Part shown: positions 4,773 through 5,203 of the stretch, piece after piece
Layout: each line of letters begins with the position of its first letter
Numbering within the stretch: position 1 is the stretch's first letter
From: Alphaproteobacteria bacterium
GTDB lineage: Bacteria; Pseudomonadota; Alphaproteobacteria; Sphingomonadales; Sphingomonadaceae
Length of the DNA stretch: 5,203 nt
Reading direction: 5' to 3'
Assembly: GCA_016650315.1 (NCBI GenBank)
Contig: JAENVZ010000023.1
Location: forward strand, 1 to 5,203
The notes under the pieces: generated by a model
The model's database searches: none
Told to the model about the DNA's origin: nothing
Seen by the model: the letters and a program-made list of their open reading frames with translations, nothing else
Position numbers and translations under genes: made by a program

Positions 4773-5203
4773 ATGAAACGGGCGCTTTTCCTTTTGATCC
4801 CTGTGGGGCTTGCCCTTGCAGCGGTTGCGCCGGCGCAGACGCTGGAGGAAGAGCGGCAAGCCCTGATCGACGCCAAGCAGCAGTCGCAGGCGTCACGCGA
4901 ACGCAGCGCCCGGTTGCAGCAGGAGGCCATGAACGCACGGCAGGAGGCCGAACGCGCTTGGCGGGAGGCGGCGGCGCTGGCGGCAAGCATTCAGGCGGCC
5001 GAGGCCGATATACAGGCGGCGCAGGCGCGCATCGCCATCATCGCGCGGATGCAAAGCGCGCAAAATGCGCGGCTGGCGGAACGGCAGGAACCGATTGTAC
5101 GGCTGATCGCTGCGTTGCAGACCCTTGCCCGCCGCCCACCTGTCACAGCGCTGGTCCAGCCCGGATCGATTTCTGACGTCGTGCACCTGCGCGCCGTGCT
5201 GGC
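4773..5203 (+). CDS. EnvC-like murein hydrolase activator / M23 family protein, N-terminal part; 3' end outside window
   Basis: The frame runs open to the end of the window, giving 143 residues of a longer protein. Residues 1-21 are a signal peptide: the basic MKR, a hydrophobic core, and A-P-A before a predicted cut between A21 and Q22. From about residue 23 to 115 the sequence is rich in A, E, Q and R, with repeated QEA/AQAR patterns typical of a long coiled coil. Then come RRPPVTALVQPGS and the SDVVHLRAVLA segment, which I recognise from sphingomonad EnvC-type proteins. Family members end in a LytM/M23 domain, often degenerate, that activates amidases at the division septum in the periplasm. 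That domain would lie outside this window, so whether it is catalytic cannot be judged. The gene begins 6 nt after rlmH and is probably in the same operon. Confidence 0.85.
   Translation, partial: MKRALFLLIPVGLALAAVAPAQTLEEERQALIDAKQQSQASRERSARLQQEAMNARQEAERAWREAAALAASIQAAEADIQAAQARIAIIARMQSAQNARLAERQEPIVRLIAALQTLARRPPVTALVQPGSISDVVHLRAVL

Noticed and set aside
4673..5176. 167-residue plus-strand open frame over the rlmH end and EnvC-like start
   Set aside because: It is out of frame with two recognisable genes. Its low-complexity G/A/R/C product is typical of a shifted frame in G+C-rich DNA.
1..5203. CRISPR array, transposase, integrase or phage genes
   Set aside because: No regularly spaced repeats and no mobile-element protein motifs were seen on either strand.

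Overview
The window looks like a chromosomal segment from an alphaproteobacterium of the order Sphingomonadales (Sphingobium/Sphingomonas-like). Three things point there. Hand counts on short stretches give about 60% G+C in the housekeeping genes. The gene order nadD-rsfS-rlmH-envC-like peptidase gene and the wording of those proteins fit (for example SPGNPLKPG in NadD and the RRPP...LVQPGS segment in the EnvC-like protein). There is also a GGAAC-N16-CGTT promoter of the alphaproteobacterial EcfG type. The taxonomic call is from recall of family sequences, not from a search.

Left part (1-1386). The 3' end of guaA (GMP synthase) closes at 570. It is followed by 269 bp without a convincing gene, holding two inverted repeats and a 41-codon open frame that may be a remnant. 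On the minus strand there is then a small two-gene unit. It consists of a 57-residue DUF1328 (YtjA-type) membrane peptide (1158-1331) and a 92-residue single-span membrane protein with a heptad-repeat tail (840-1118). Both have good Shine-Dalgarno sequences. An EcfG-type general-stress promoter lies at 1362-1386, about 30 bp before the first start codon. This unit is clearly poorer in G+C (about 45% and 52%) than its surroundings.

Middle part (1387-3299). Two plus-strand genes for multi-span inner-membrane proteins of unknown function follow: a DUF1345 protein (1523-2176) and a DUF2189 protein (2359-3171). A stem-loop that would cover the ribosome-binding site precedes the second gene, and a perfect 12-bp inverted repeat follows it.

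Right part (3300-5203). A compact plus-strand cluster holds nadD (NAD synthesis), rsfS (ribosome silencing factor), rlmH (23S rRNA pseudouridine-1915 methyltransferase) and the start of an exported EnvC-type murein hydrolase activator, with gaps of 14, 10 and 6 nt. rsfS and rlmH both appear to start at TTG. The cluster links cofactor supply, control of large-subunit activity and maturation, and cell-wall cleavage at division in one probable transcript.

Most of the window is ordinary. The part most worth a second look is the stress-promoter-driven pair of tiny membrane proteins next to guaA, together with the structured DNA between them and guaA. I see no CRISPR array, phage gene, transposase, rRNA or tRNA.
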